From Magicicada septendecula (lineage: Eukaryota; Arthropoda; Insecta; Hemiptera; Cicadidae): a stretch of 64,000 nucleotides of DNA. Positions 42,294-54,025 of this stretch are shown one piece after another. The stretch spans positions 399,419,469 to 399,483,468 of the forward strand of contig CM068371.1 in assembly GCA_034769895.1 (NCBI GenBank), read 5' to 3'. A program made the position numbers and the translations under genes. The stretch's first letter is position 1. Each line of letters starts with the position of its first letter. The notes beneath the pieces were generated by a model. That model was not told the origin of the DNA. It was given only the letters and a program-made list of their open reading frames with translations, and did not search any database.

Positions 42294-43102
42294 TCCAGAC
42301 GGCAGCTAATGATGGCAACTCTTGTTTAGCTTACTTTATGTGTTCGGTACCGTTTCAAGACACATATAAGAGCTTCAATCACATTCAGATAATTTCTCAG
42401 TGTAAACACCTTTTGCGAGCCGGCAAAAAATCCCTACCAGCAACACTGGTAGCTCGCGATCGACGGCGACGGTTTGGCTCTAGCGTGTCCGTTCTTTTCC
42501 ACAATTAGGCCTATAACTAGGATTGTCGCTAGTACACTCACATGTTTCCCTCGGTAATGCGTACAGTTCCTTAAATCACTTTTCTTGTACAGCAGTAAGA
42601 CGATTCCCATGATCCATTTTTTCCTTGTTTTAATAATGTCATTTATTAGAGCTTCTTTTCCAGTGTGTTCCAATATATTTGGTAATTTCTGAAGTTACCA
42701 CGGGCTTCACCTTTACCGAACTTAATTTTTAAGAGACATCTACAAAATTAATTGCAATTCGTTTCCTTATGATTGTATTTTTACCACGATTCCTTTAGCG
42801 TAATGTGTCAGCGACCGATTTCTTTCTTTTGTCTACTGAGCTCTGATTAGATATCAAACGTGGGGTAACAAATGAGGGGCATTTCTCTGCATTGTTGCTT
42901 AGAACGGTCTATTTTAAGACGTTGACTGAATGTCTTCATTGTTACTTTTGAAAAATTCACACCACTACACGTCAAGAGTATAATTTTAGTACACATCATA
43001 AATGACAGATTTCCCAAGCGGAAACCTCGTTCATGCTTTCCTTCAAATTTCTCATATCAGAAACTCTGTAAGTCGATTGATATGATCCGTACAAACATTT
43101 AC
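42294..43102. other. Non-coding stretch
   Basis: No gene recognised; TAGGCCTA at 42506. Confidence 0.55.
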
Positions 43103-43969
43103 ATTATTGAACGAACGAAGCGAGTTCTCAGTTTTAACTCTACCTTTTGGCATTTTTCTGTCTGTTTGTCTGTCTGGATGGGGTATGTCTTACGATTCCA
43201 ATCTTAAAACGTATTAACCAATTTTCGTTAAACTTGGCATGCGTGTCCATACTTTTACCATAGAGAACGAATTGCATTAAGATTCTAATAATAGGGGGTA
43301 GGAGGTAAAAATTTGGAGTTGAAAATAGTAAAAAAGATTTTTAAAGTCTACGTTGAGTATCAAATTACGAAACTGATTTTAACAAAGATCTGAATTTAGT
43401 GTTCATTTTTAAGAATTTCAAAATTTTGGGACTCCATTGCCTTATAAAGTTTGTGAAAGTTTTGATAAAATCGCAAATATTTATGTGGGGTATCAAATTA
43501 AAGAGAATTTTAACTCTAATCTGAATTTAATGTTAAGTCTTAGAAATTAAAATTTTTGGGACCCAGGGGTCAAAACGTTGATTAAAATTTTAATAAAGTT
43601 GCAAATTCAATGTGGAATATTAAATTTTAACCAACATCTGAATATAGTGTGCGGATTTAGAAATTTCAAAATTTTAGGACCCCAGCGCCAAAAAAGTGAT
43701 CAGAAATTTGAAAAAATATTAAATCCGTCCGAGTGTTAAATTAAACGGAATTTTAATAAAAATCCTAACGTTTGAAATTTTTTATGTTAACAGATGATTT
43801 TCTGCTCTACAATTGTTATTTTACTTTAAAAAAAGTTGGTATTGTAATAAGGATTTTCGTAATATTTCTGATAACTGAAAAAAAACCTAATATCGAAATG
43901 TATCTAATAATATAAATAGTCTACTAATACAGTCTAATAATGTAATTTATCTACTTCGTTCAAAATAAT
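43103..43969. mobile_element. MITE-like element with internal tandem repeats, copy A
   Basis: Ends in inverted repeats ATTATTGAACGAACGAAG and (reverse complement of the right end) ATTATTTTGAACGAAG. Inside are a TCTGTCTGTTTGTCTGTCTG tract and a CCAATTTTCGTTAAACTTGG segment of a kind common in insect dispersed repeats. They are followed by about four diverged units of about 125 bp with landmarks TGGGGTATCAAATT, AATTTTAAC, CTGAAT, TTCAAAATTTT and GGACC. Non-coding. A related copy lies at 56791-57610. Confidence 0.65.
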
Positions 43970-45191
43970 GAGCGAGTTCTGCAAGTCAGGGAGGATACGA
44001 GTTACCTTTTTTTTTAACTCTTAACATCAAAACCAAAATAAGCATGAACACTATTAAATGTCTGACAATTCAAAACTAATCTAAATGACTCTCGATTACA
44101 GTAAAATATGATAAAAAGCAGGACATGTCTGGTTAGACGCATAGGTTTGCACCTGTGAAATGATAACGTCCTTGATTTATGTTAGGCCTATTCGGCGGAA
44201 TATACTGAATATTGAGTATTTTCCTTTTTCTCTCTCTCTCTCTCTTTCAGTCCTACACTCTCGCGCGCGCGTGTTGAGAGTATTCTATTTTAATAAGTAC
44301 TTTCCACTTCAAGTGTGACGTCATAAAGACTTTGCATGACTTCACGCTATGATGAATCACGGCTACTAACAACTAAAATGTTTATGAATAAACAGCTGTT
44401 GCTGCAGATGTGGCGCTCTAACTCTGTGTCCAGTTTTGTAACACTGCCATTTTTAAATCTTGGTACATGGATTCGATCACGTAGTCTACAACACGCTCTA
44501 ATTGCTTACAACCGCGGGCATCGAATTTATGACTTGTTCGCTATAACTGTCCCGATATGAAAGAGTGGTGTTCTGTCAAACTGTAAATATTATTTTTTCT
44601 TGTATCACGTATTGTTATTTTTATTTCAAATATATTTAACCAAATTGCAGGAGAATTAGTGGTACGGCCTATGGAACACAAAATGGTAGTGGAGTTGAAA
44701 TGAAGTTCAGTTCGACAGGTACTGGATGGATTTGACGTGTCCTGACGTGACCTGTACATAAGACAATAAGTCGTCATCGTTCCATACAGATACCATTCGT
44801 TCTATTCCGGGACAACCTGGAGTTGGCCTGTACAACCTGACCAAAAGACCAAAAGTCATTTCATATTACTTATAGAACTATGTGCGGATGACGAGACAAA
44901 GCGTGCCTAAAACAATAAGTCACGCCCTCACTCGGCAGTGACGAGCAACTGAATCCCGCTGCTATCTAATGCCTAACGGGAACAATAATTTCATACTTCA
45001 GCCTTACGTGAATCTGGGCGACCAGTCCACTGTGCGCTACCGTTTGTGCGAATTGTGTTGCTCAGACTGTCCGCCACGTCAAAGACTTACCCGTGCACCG
45101 GCAGATATAGCTGCGTAATGTTACATTCTTACAGTCGGCAGTCAAAGCAACTGTTACCAGTCGTAATTAATTTTTTATCTCCATCAATGTT
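43970..45191. other. Non-coding stretch before the Tc1/mariner element
   Basis: Includes a (TC)n run at 44229-44246, a short CG run near 44270 and TAGGCCTA at 44183. No gene recognised. Confidence 0.6.
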
Positions 45192-45477
45192 TACTGTTTC
45201 CGTTCTTAGCTTAATCCTGATGTAAACAAACCTACGTGGCTCATCTGAAACGTCATTGGCCAGGGGCGTTGACACTGTTCACACAGTAATGTGTTACGCG
45301 AATGTGCAAAATTTCCGTACAGTCATGTGAGAGTTGTATAACTACTCGCTGGACGCTGTTCTATTTAAAGCTTTGTGTTCGTACGCCAAATATACAATTA
45401 TTTAAATTTATGTTATAATATTATTAAGTATAGAATGCTGGGCGCCAGAGATAATTAGGAATCTCAGGGTTTGTTGT

Positions 45478-47222
45478 TAATAACAACTCTTATGTTCAGA
45501 TGCTAAATAAACAATACTATATTTATCACTTTTATACATTTAAATAATATAACATATAACATCATTATCATTACAAATTGACAGATTAAATAACTTCTCA
45601 ATTGCTACTAAAAGTCTTTATCCCTTTATAATCGTCACCAGAGGTTCATGAACACATTGAATATCATTTATCATTGATAAGGAATTAGTTTACACATTGA
45701 ATATCATCTATCATTTATGAGAGCTTAATTAGTCCATTGACTATTTTCTATAATTTATGAGATTAAATAACACATTGAATATAATTTATAACTTATAAGA
45801 GATTAATTAACACATTGCTTATTATTATTATTAACATTGCTAAGTTACTCTTGGAACTAGAAATCTCCTTCATTCTCATCGTAAATTAACTTTGATCAAC
45901 GACATGACTTAAGATATAACATATCATAAATATCGAACTATCAATCAAATTTATATTAAATATTTAAACTTTGTACTCTGATTCTATGTCGTAAGATCTA
46001 AAATACACTTCAGCATCTGAACGTCTTCATGGGTTCTTTTAGAATGAAACGGGTTAAACGTAGGTAGACAACTATACTATATGAAATTATTTGATTACAA
46101 CATTTTAATTTGATACGATTACTTGAGTTTGATTATCCATTACTCCGTCCTGCTCGTTCCACACTTTACACCTCACAACACAATTGATCTTACTCTGCTT
46201 TTTATTCACACACTATCGCGATAACCATTCATCTCCACGCCCTCCGAAACTTTGAATTTCTCATACGGCCGCGCACATGATAAATAATACTGCTTCGCTC
46301 TTGATGCCGCGCACAGGATAAATAATACTGCTTGACTTATTAATGACCGCTTGTTCTTTTCTTCACTTCCTCCTAACTACTTACTTTCCTTCTTCATGAC
46401 GATAACTAACTGGTTTGTCTAATGACCGAATACTGATTGATTGAATGAATATGTTACAGACTGTCTTAGATTGCTTAATGATTGTTTAATTAAGACATAA
46501 CTTCTAACTCTCTCTAACAACAACTAGCAAAAACTGCCACTAACAAACTTCCACGGACTGACTGCTTGCTAACTGGTAAGTGACTGACTGATTCTCCTCT
46601 AAGTTCCTTCACGAGTTACTTTTATAGTTTCACATAGACTTCCCATACTGCCGCTACTCTTAAGATTACATCATTGGCCAAAATTCAAACGTGTTGCCGG
46701 TAAGTTTGAAATTATCCAATTAACGCTCGAAATAACTTCGCGCGCAGAGGTGACGCTATCCCTGATTGGAGAACTCTTATAGACGCGCACTTCTTTCCGC
46801 CAGACCGTTATCTCGTTAAAAAGAGAAATTTGTTTTCTAAAACCACCCCCGTTATGACGTATCACTCTTTGTATTTTGAAGGCCGAAAACACCCTATTTC
46901 TAACGGTACTTCATATTTTTTGCTGTTTTTTGCAAACAAAGCGTTTTATATCTTTACGACTTAGAAAGTTGTACATACAATACAATTTTACACTTGCTCG
47001 GCGCCAACGTGTCGCCTCGCTAGTACACACCTCTTACTTATATAACAAATACTTGGTACAATTCTCATCTGTATGTCTACTTACTAACATTACATCTATT
47101 AATATTAATAGTCTAATAGTCATAATATTAATAGTCAATATCAATATTAATAGTCATAATATACTATTGATATAAATGTGTTTTACCACACAACTGGCTG
47201 TAACCGGTAGTGTTACGTTACA
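45478..47222 (-). repeat. 3' LTR of Gypsy 2
   Basis: 1745 bp. The pol-side edge is TGTAACG (minus), preceded by a purine-rich TTTTGGGGGACA tract, a likely polypurine tract. About 36 bp longer than its partner over the shared part because of an expanded AATATTAATAGTC stretch near 47.1 kb. Confidence 0.9.
45651..45817. repeat. Minisatellite in the Gypsy 2 LTR (about 4 units of about 40 bp)
   Basis: Units start ACACATTGAATAT or a variant (45652, 45692, 45733, 45770) and end in a GAGATTAATTA-like segment. Confidence 0.8.
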
Positions 47223-47678
47223 TTGTCCCCCAAAATGATTTATTCATAATTATTGCCAGAATTATGATAAATCATTTTGCATGCCTCTAGATTCATTTAT
47301 TCACTATTCAAAGCATAGTTTGTTTACACTCCCTTCACTTGACCCACTTTTCGTTTAGACACCAACCGGATTGCCACCCTTCGTCACTGACTTTCGCTTA
47401 CTACCTGCTGTCTAGTTCCAAACCCCGGTCATTCACATCACCCATGTGTTCTTATCGTATTCACTCAATCCCTCTCAATTCCTTATATTCATTTCACTTC
47501 ATATAGCTACTTCACAAAGTCCTTACTCTATTACATCGCTACGATTTTGTTATTAAGGAAATCTAAATTTATTTAAATCCCCATTGATTAATTTTCCAGA
47601 CAATTAAATTTTTACATACAGTCCTTTTTTTTCTTTTCATTTTGATAATTACATGTTAGATTTACAAATCCCCATTTC

Positions 47679-48011
47679 TCATTCTCCCCTGGACCCATGG
47701 TGGTATTGTTTTAACTGCCGAACATTAAAGATACCCCGTACTGTTTCAGGTTTGTTGATCTCTGAGACCTCGTACGTCGCGCCTCCCTTAATGCTGGTTA
47801 CCTCATATGGTCGTTGGTACAACTCACAGAATTTTGCTGTTACCTTATTTACCGCGTCTGAGATTGGGTTTGTCTTTACTAGGATTAAGTCTCCTACCTT
47901 AAAATTTAATTTGTTGCTTTCTTCATTCTTCTTCCGTGCTCTTTGTTCACCCTTTCTTTTCATTTTTTGATATAGTTCATTATGGTGATTCTTCATCTCT
48001 TCTTTCATCAA
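47679..48011 (-). pseudogene. Gypsy 2 integrase C-terminus
   Basis: 110 codons: a basic linker, VGDLILVKTNPISDAVNKVT, KFCELYQRPYEVTSIKGGAT, then NVRQLKQYH. This matches the C-terminal domain of Ty3/Gypsy integrases. It is out of frame with the catalytic piece upstream. Confidence 0.88.
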
Positions 48012-48029
48012 TTCACGGTCAACATAGGA

Positions 48030-48445
48030 TTACCATACTCTTTTCTGTTTGGTGCCCCATTGCACTTTATATAGCGTCATTTCAATGGTATCATGGTAAG
48101 TCTCATTGATGCACTTTTCAACGGTCTTAACATACTTCGCCCATTCCGTATGGTGTCCTACAATTACCCTAACTATATTGCCCAGTTGCCGATTTACTCT
48201 TTCCGCTAAATTTGTACAAGGGTTTCGGATGGCCGTATATTTAGGTTTCATTCCCAAATCTCCTAAACTCTTTATCCATGATCTGCTTGTGAATTGGGTG
48301 CCATTGTCGGTTTAGATTGACTTTGGTTTCCCCACTTCTTGAATATACAACTTTAGTTTATTTAATGTGATGGCCGTTGTCGCCTTCTTCATGGTGTATA
48401 ACTTAACATATTTCGTAAAGTTATCAACGACTACTAATATATATT
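48030..48445 (-). pseudogene. Gypsy 2 integrase catalytic segment
   Basis: Between 48.45 and 48.26 kb the frame reads YILVVVDNFTK and, after an in-frame TAA (48312-48314), TDNGTQF with the second catalytic aspartate. The open part 48257-48030 continues IRNPCTNLAERVNRQLGNIV, which keeps the catalytic glutamate (AER), then TEWAKYVKTVEKCINETYH. Confidence 0.85.
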
Positions 48446-48691
48446 TCACACCACTTGTTGACGTAAGCAATGGTCCATACTGACCATTTCTCCTTTCTCT
48501 TTCGGTAGTATCGGCCGTGTCTCTCCAATACCTCTCCTGCCGTGGTCCTTACATCTCTGGCATATTTCACACGTTTTAATCATTTGTTTAGTAAATTTAT
48601 GGAAATGATCCCCTGTGAAATATTCCTTAAACACTTCGTACGTTCGCCTTACTCCACAGCGTCCGTACAGTTCGTGTATCTCCTTGATCAA
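48446..48691 (-). pseudogene. Gypsy 2 integrase N-terminal zinc-binding region
   Basis: 81 codons: IKEIHELYGRCGVRRTYEVF, then HKFTKQMIKTCEICQRCKDH with the C-x-x-C pair, then EMVSMDHCL with the first catalytic aspartate position. It is broken on both sides. Confidence 0.85.
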
Positions 48692-48726
48692 CCCTCGCCG
48701 ATCTCTTTAGTAAGCATAAATTTCCA

Positions 48727-49716
48727 TCACTTCCTTTCTTTTCGATATAACTTATTGTTATACCACGTATATATTTTCTGTAGTTGTTTATTTGTATTAC
48801 CTTGTAATTGGTTTATAGTATTCTTTAATTTCTGATCCTTCTGCTGGTGTTGGGATATGTCAGTTAGCTGATTTTTCAATTGTTTGTTTAGTCTGATACC
48901 TACAGCACAAATCTCCAGTTCTCCTTCTCCGTCCTTTCTCATCTCCTCTTGCGAATCCACTGGGTATCGACTCAGTATGTTAGCTACTATATTCTCGCTC
49001 CCTTTGCAGTGCATTACGTCAAAATCATACTCTTGAATCGCGAGTATCCATCTCGTAATTCGCGAGCATGTTAACTGGTATATTTTCTGCACTGTTAATT
49101 TCTGCATGAACGTCAAAGTTTTATTATCTGTAATGATCGTGAGCGGACGTCCTAGCATATATGTTCTGAATTTTTTTAGGCAGTGTACGACGCTCAATAA
49201 TTCTAGCTCTGTCGTAAAATAGTTCAACTCGGCGCCTCGGAATACTCGACCGGTAAACGCGATTACCCCGATTTGACCGTCTTCATCTATTTGATATAGT
49301 TGTCCTCCCAATGCGTATTTACTAGCGTCTGTCTGTAAATAAAACCGCTTGTTCGGGTCAGGATGTCTTAACATTACTGTACTTACAAATAGTTGCTTCA
49401 CTTTTTCGAACTGTTCATTTAACTCTTGGGTCCATTTAAACCGTACTCCTTTCTTCAATAATTGTAAAAGTGGTCGCGTCGCCTCAGTATATCGACTGGT
49501 GAATTTATTATAGAAGTTTGTCAACCCAAGGAATCCCTTTAATTGCTTTGGGGTTTTTGGCTTCGGAAACTCTAATATTGCCGCTACCTTGTCTGCTGAA
49601 GCACTGATGCCCTTCGTTGATAATTCGTATCCTAAGTATTCTATTTTTTCTCTGAAAAACTTCGATTTGCGCAGATTTACTGTGAGGTTAGCTTTCTTGA
49701 GATCATTCAGTAACAA
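48727..49716 (-). pseudogene. Gypsy 2 RT thumb, connection and RNase H
   Basis: 329 codons. RT thumb NLRKSKFFREKIEYLGYELS, connection LKGFLGLTNFYNKFTSRYTE, RNase H YLQTDASKYALGGQLYQ, ELNYFTTELELLSVVHCLKKF, LTIITDNKTLTF and HCKGSENIVANILSR. The tether to integrase follows (ISQHQQKDQKLKNTINQL). The RNase H acidic residues are present. This is the longest intact stretch of the element. Confidence 0.92.
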
Positions 49717-49994
49717 CTACAGGTGGACGAGATGTTCCTCTATGCTTCCAGATACACACAAGCAATCGTCGACGTAAATAATCGTGAACTTCTTTACCTC
49801 TTCTGACAGCACATGATCCAATCCTCGAGTTAAACTTGCCAGACTTGTTTTTAAACCAATTGGAGTGACAGTATAATGATAGCAACGTCCTTTATATAAG
49901 AATCCGGTAAAATCACGGCATTCTTCCGCTAACGGTATTTGCCAGAAGCTACTCGTCAAGTCGATACTACTCATCACTTTGATGTTAAAAAATA
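49717..49994 (-). pseudogene. Gypsy 2 RT palm, truncated at the deletion junction
   Basis: Reads VMSSIDLTSSFWQIPLAEE, GFLYKGRCYHYTVTPIGLKT, then TIIYVDDCLCVSG with the YVDD box. The upstream side runs directly into LTR sequence at about 49995. A frameshift near 49.717 kb separates it from the thumb. Note TPIGLKTS, where Ty3/Gypsy RTs usually have PFGL(K/S)N-like residues. Confidence 0.9.
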
Positions 49995-50911
49995 CGCGCA
50001 CATGATAAATAATACTGCTTCGCTCTTGATGCCGCGCACAGGATAAATAATACTGCTTGACTTATTAATGACCGCTTGTTCTTTTCTTCACTTCCTCCTA
50101 ACTACTTACTTTCCTTCTTCATGACGATAACTAACTGGTTTGTCTAATGACCGAATACTGATTGATTGAATGAATATGTTACAGACTGTCTTAGATTGCT
50201 TAATGATTGTTTAATTAAGACATAACTTCTAACTCTCTCTAACAACAACTAGCAAAAACTGCCACTAACAAACTTCCACGGACTGACTGCTTGCTAACTG
50301 GTAACTGACTGACTGATTCTTCTCTAAGTTCCTTCACGAGTTACTTTTATAGTTTCACATAGACTTCCCATACTGCCGCTACTCTTAAGATTACATCATT
50401 GGCCAAAATTCAAACGTGTTGCCGGTAAGTTTGAAATTATCCAATTAACGCTCGAAATAACTTCGCGCGCAGAGGTGACGCTATCCCTGATTGGAGAACT
50501 CTTATAGACGCGCACTTCTTTCCGCCAGACCGTTATCTCGTTAAAAAGAGAAATTTGTTTTCTAAAACCACCCCCGTTATGACGTATCACTCTTTGTATT
50601 TTGAAGGCCGAAAACACCCTATTTCTAACGGTACTTCATATTTTTTGCTGTTTTTTGCAAACAAAGCGTTTTATATCTTTATGACTTAGAAAGTTGTACA
50701 TACAATACAATTTTACACTTGCTCGGCGCCAACGTGTCGCCTCGCTAGTACACACCTCTTACTTATATAACAAATACTTGGTACAATTCTCATCTGTATG
50801 TCTACTTACTAACATTACATCTATTAATATTAATAGTCTACATCATAATATACTTGTGATATAAATGTGTTTTACCACACAACTGGCTGTAACCGGTAGT
50901 GTTACGTTACA
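49995..50911 (-). repeat. Truncated 5' LTR of Gypsy 2
   Basis: Matches 46270-47222 of the other LTR, starting at CGCGCACATGATAAATAA. The LTR part nearest the former gag is missing. Outer edge TGTAACG (minus) followed by the GTTGT duplication. Confidence 0.92.
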
Positions 50912-51207
50912 GTTGTCTTTGGGCTACCTGTTGTCTTTAGTGTTACTGCAAACAAGTGGTTTTTGATTACGTTTGTTTACGTTAATCATCTTCATGGGTG
51001 CATAATAGTGCTTTGTCGCCGGTGATTGTAAATATCGATTACGAGTTAGCTTTTCAGGGTACGACTGTGTCAGTGCTACGTATTTGATGTGTTTAGTGTA
51101 AGTTTGTGAAATGCCTTTAGTGTAACCGACACCTTTAGTGTAAGTTGGTGAAACTGATTTTGCCTTTTTTATTTTTTAGAGCATTGGTTGTAATATTTTG
51201 CGTTAAG

Positions 51208-52102
51208 ATGGATAGCACAGCTGTCCCATCAATAGTGTCTGTTACGAAACACAAATAGGATAAACAGCTAAAAAGTGGTGAAAAGTTATTAGTATTTAAC
51301 CTTTTTAATAAGCTAAATGAAAAATACCTGATTCTGGCTATGAAAGACTTAGAAAAACTTATTTCCGAATTTACTTCTGTTTCAGAAAGTAGTGTTCAAA
51401 ACTTCAGAAGTGAGATTAAAAACACAGGAAAACTCGTTACGCCAGGAAAGGAAAGAAAACGCGAGAGTACTGTATTTGGTAAATGCGATGACTTCGTTAA
51501 AACGGCTATACGTTGTAAAGTCCATAACTTTTTTTCGTAATGAAGTTCCAAACCTAAAAAAACTATTATTAGAAATTAATAATGACCCCGATTTACCTCA
51601 TATGGGACGTACCAGTCTCCACGGACTTTTGAAATCTATGGGTTTTGAATTTATATAAAAAAAAAATTATCTGTAATTTTAGATAGACACGACATTTCAA
51701 CTTGGCGAATTAATTACTTAAAATCAATCAAGCAGTTCAGGACGGAGAATTGCCACATTTTTACCTCGATGAGACGTGGGTTCACGAAGGACACACCACT
51801 AGTCAAGTATGGAGTGATTCCACAATAAAAACATCACGACAGGCTTTTCTGTCAGGTGTGTCAACTGGAATAAAACCACCTCGTAACAAAGGGAAGCGTC
51901 TCATACTACTTCATATCGGTAACGAACATGGGTTTTTAGATGGGTACTTACTTCTGTTCGAGTCTAAAAATAGTGGGGATTATCATACTGAAATGAATGG
52001 TGACTTCTTCAAAAAATGGTTTGAAAAGATTGTTACACTGTTACCAAACAATAGTGTAATAATCATGGATAACGCCTCCATATCATTCCGTGATGACTGA
52101 AC
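51208..52102 (+). pseudogene. Tc1/mariner transposase, 5' part
   Basis: From the ATG at 51208 (MDSTAVPSIVSVTK) the frame reaches a TAG at codon 17. It continues through LEKLISEFTSVSESSVQNFR and ERKRESTVFGKCDDFVKTAI, a helix-turn-helix-type DNA-binding region. After a frameshift near 51.53 kb it reads FFRNEVPNLKKLLLEIN and GRTSLHGLLKSMGFEF. The catalytic part (51750-52100) has HFYLDETWVHEG with the first D, KGKRLILLHIGNEHGFLDGY, then NSVIIMDNAS with the second D. A one-base shift follows DNAS, and the gene is then cut by a solo LTR. Confidence 0.9.
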
Positions 52103-52107
52103 GTATT

Positions 52108-53535
52108 ATAATGTCTCTCCTGCTAAGACATCATAACACGGGGAAGCCGTTTAATTGGCCTCTGTCAATTAAACTGGCTGCCGTTGTTAGTACTAGTTAT
52201 TTACCAACAATTTGGGAAACTGTAAAGTACAGGAATTCGTGCAAGGTTACTCAAACTTACTTACTCTCTTTTGGTTTTAGCAGAAACATCTCTTTATTTT
52301 TACTTCAAAATAATGTTTAGATTGATACTACCTTTAGTGGTTATCACCTTTTTCTTTTATATTTTAAATTTTCTGATAGATTCTACATCAAGAGCTCTTA
52401 TACTCTTTAAAGTGTTACTCAGATGAGTTCAAAACTATACTGTTTTAGATTACATTAAATACCACGGATCCGGGTTCTAATTTCATAATATTTCAAAATA
52501 CTTCCACATTATGTAAACTATTTGAAGAATAGTTTGATTAATAGATTAGATTAATATACAGTAAATACAAAATTACTATGTTAAGATTTACATGGTTTGA
52601 CAGAGTCTTTTCAAAACTTGTACTGTTTTTTACTTTGGTTGTTAGAAAACAATATAAGCACAGAAGTTACTGTTCTGTGTCACCTGGATATAATGGTGAT
52701 CTGCAGCTGGTCCTCTTGCGGATCCTCTTCAGTCGGTTTTCCGGGATGATCTTCGTAGTAGGTTGAGTTTCTCCATTAAGATTGTCGATTCTAAGTGGTG
52801 ATCACAGTCATCACGCTACAATTCTGCTACCTGGTGCTCGTGATGTTGACGCCGTTGCTTCTTGTGGACGTGCGAGTTCACTTCTCACATTTTAGTTTAA
52901 TGTACACTAATGTTATCTTCCTACATGGTATGAAATATACCTTAAAATTTAAACTTTGATTTTCAAAGAGATGTGTCGACTATTATTTTCCTTTTATTCA
53001 TTATCTACATATAAGTTACATTATCAGATTTACGTTGCACTTAGTTTTACCTACATGTCGAGTATTTTACCATAAAACACTAACTTTCTGTAACATACTT
53101 TGAAATAAAATGTACGTTCACGTTCCAGGCACATTGTGATGCTGTTAACTCGTCAGATATTCTGAGTCGACTGGGGTTGATTTAGCGGCCGTGTGTAGGG
53201 ACGGGGCCGTGTGTTCACGAGTCAAGACCTACAGTACAGTAGTTCGTACTTTTATTATTAGTATTTTTCTACTAATTAATTGTTATTAATTATCCTACCT
53301 TTCTTTATTTAGTTAGGTATTTTATTAATTATTCTCACGTCTTTTTATTAAATTAGAATGATTATTAGTATTCGCTTCATAACAGTATAATTTGCATGTC
53401 CGTACTAGACGTTTTACAAGTTGGTACAGGTATTTAGGTACAGCGGGGAGGGTGGATTATTTTCTCACTCGGTATTTAAACCAAAATTTATTTTTTTATT
53501 GTTGTGCTATTTAAATTTGCTTTTAAATCGTCACA
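52108..53535 (-). mobile_element. Solo LTR related to Gypsy 1
   Basis: 1428 bp flanked by the 5-bp duplication GTATT (52103-52107, 53536-53540). Its ends (plus strand ATAATGTCT and AAATCGTCACA) match the Gypsy 1 LTR ends ATAACGTCT and AAATCGTCACA. An internal block (GCCTC, GTCAATTAA, GGCTGCCG) also aligns with Gypsy 1. It is clearly diverged overall, so an older or different subfamily. It probably arose by LTR-LTR recombination after insertion into the transposase gene. Confidence 0.92.
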
Positions 53536-53540
53536 GTATT

Positions 53541-54025
53541 CCGAATAGTGCGTGGCGGAAAGATGATATTGCCGCGTGGCTCAACTTAAAAAATATACGT
53601 TTTGAAGAAAGCTGCGTCAAACTGAGCTTTTAGAAATAGTAAAATAAAATAAACAAAAAATTTAAAAAGTTTGTAGTAAATGATATTGCCGAAAAATCGG
53701 GGCACGCCGTTTTAAGGCTTCCTCCGATCACTGTACTCTGAATCCCATTGAATTAATATGGAGCCAGTTGAAAGGATACGTTGCCCGTCACAAAACAATA
53801 TATAAGCTGCATGATGTAAAACAGCTGATAGAGAAGGCGATAACGGCGAACAAGTGGAGTCGTTGTGTGCAACACGTATTCAAAGAAGAAGACAAACTTT
53901 GGGAACTGGACCAAATTACCGACGCTGTAGTAGACAGTCTTATCATCAACACTGCTGACTCAAGTGATGATTCAAGCTCCGACACAGATATGGAAGGCAT
54001 TGAATTAGTTTCTGATAGCAACTGA
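53541..54025 (+). pseudogene. Tc1/mariner transposase, 3' part
   Basis: After the solo LTR the frame reads IPNSAWRKDDIAAWLNLKN (beginning within the duplicated GTATT), FEESCVKLSF, then broken frames to the LNPIEL-like box with the catalytic E codon at 53750-53752. The last open part (53768-54025) is KGYVARHKTIYKLHDVKQLI, EKAITANKW, then an acidic SSDDSSSDTDMEGIE tail. The second D is at 52068, giving about 82 residues between D and E once the LTR is disregarded. Confidence 0.9.

Larger units (their letters stand above)
45478..50911 (-). mobile_element. Ty3/Gypsy retrotransposon 2, internally deleted
   Basis: Minus strand, inside the Tc1/mariner element 5' of its transposase. A 5-bp duplication GTTGT (45473-45477, 50912-50916) flanks it. 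It has one full LTR (45478-47222), broken integrase, RNase H and most of RT, and a truncated second LTR (49995-50911). Gag, protease, the RT N-terminus and about 0.8 kb of the 5' LTR are gone in one deletion whose junction is at about 49995. The LTR starts TGTAACGTAACAC and ends GTTATTA on the minus strand. Confidence 0.92.

Noticed and set aside
46671..46892. 73-codon frame repeated at 50396-50617
   Set aside because: Lies in both Gypsy 2 LTRs; conserved by LTR duplication only, with no recognisable domain.
53768..54025. Acidic 85-codon frame as a host gene
   Set aside because: It is the C-terminal end of the interrupted Tc1/mariner transposase, between the catalytic E and the right TIR.
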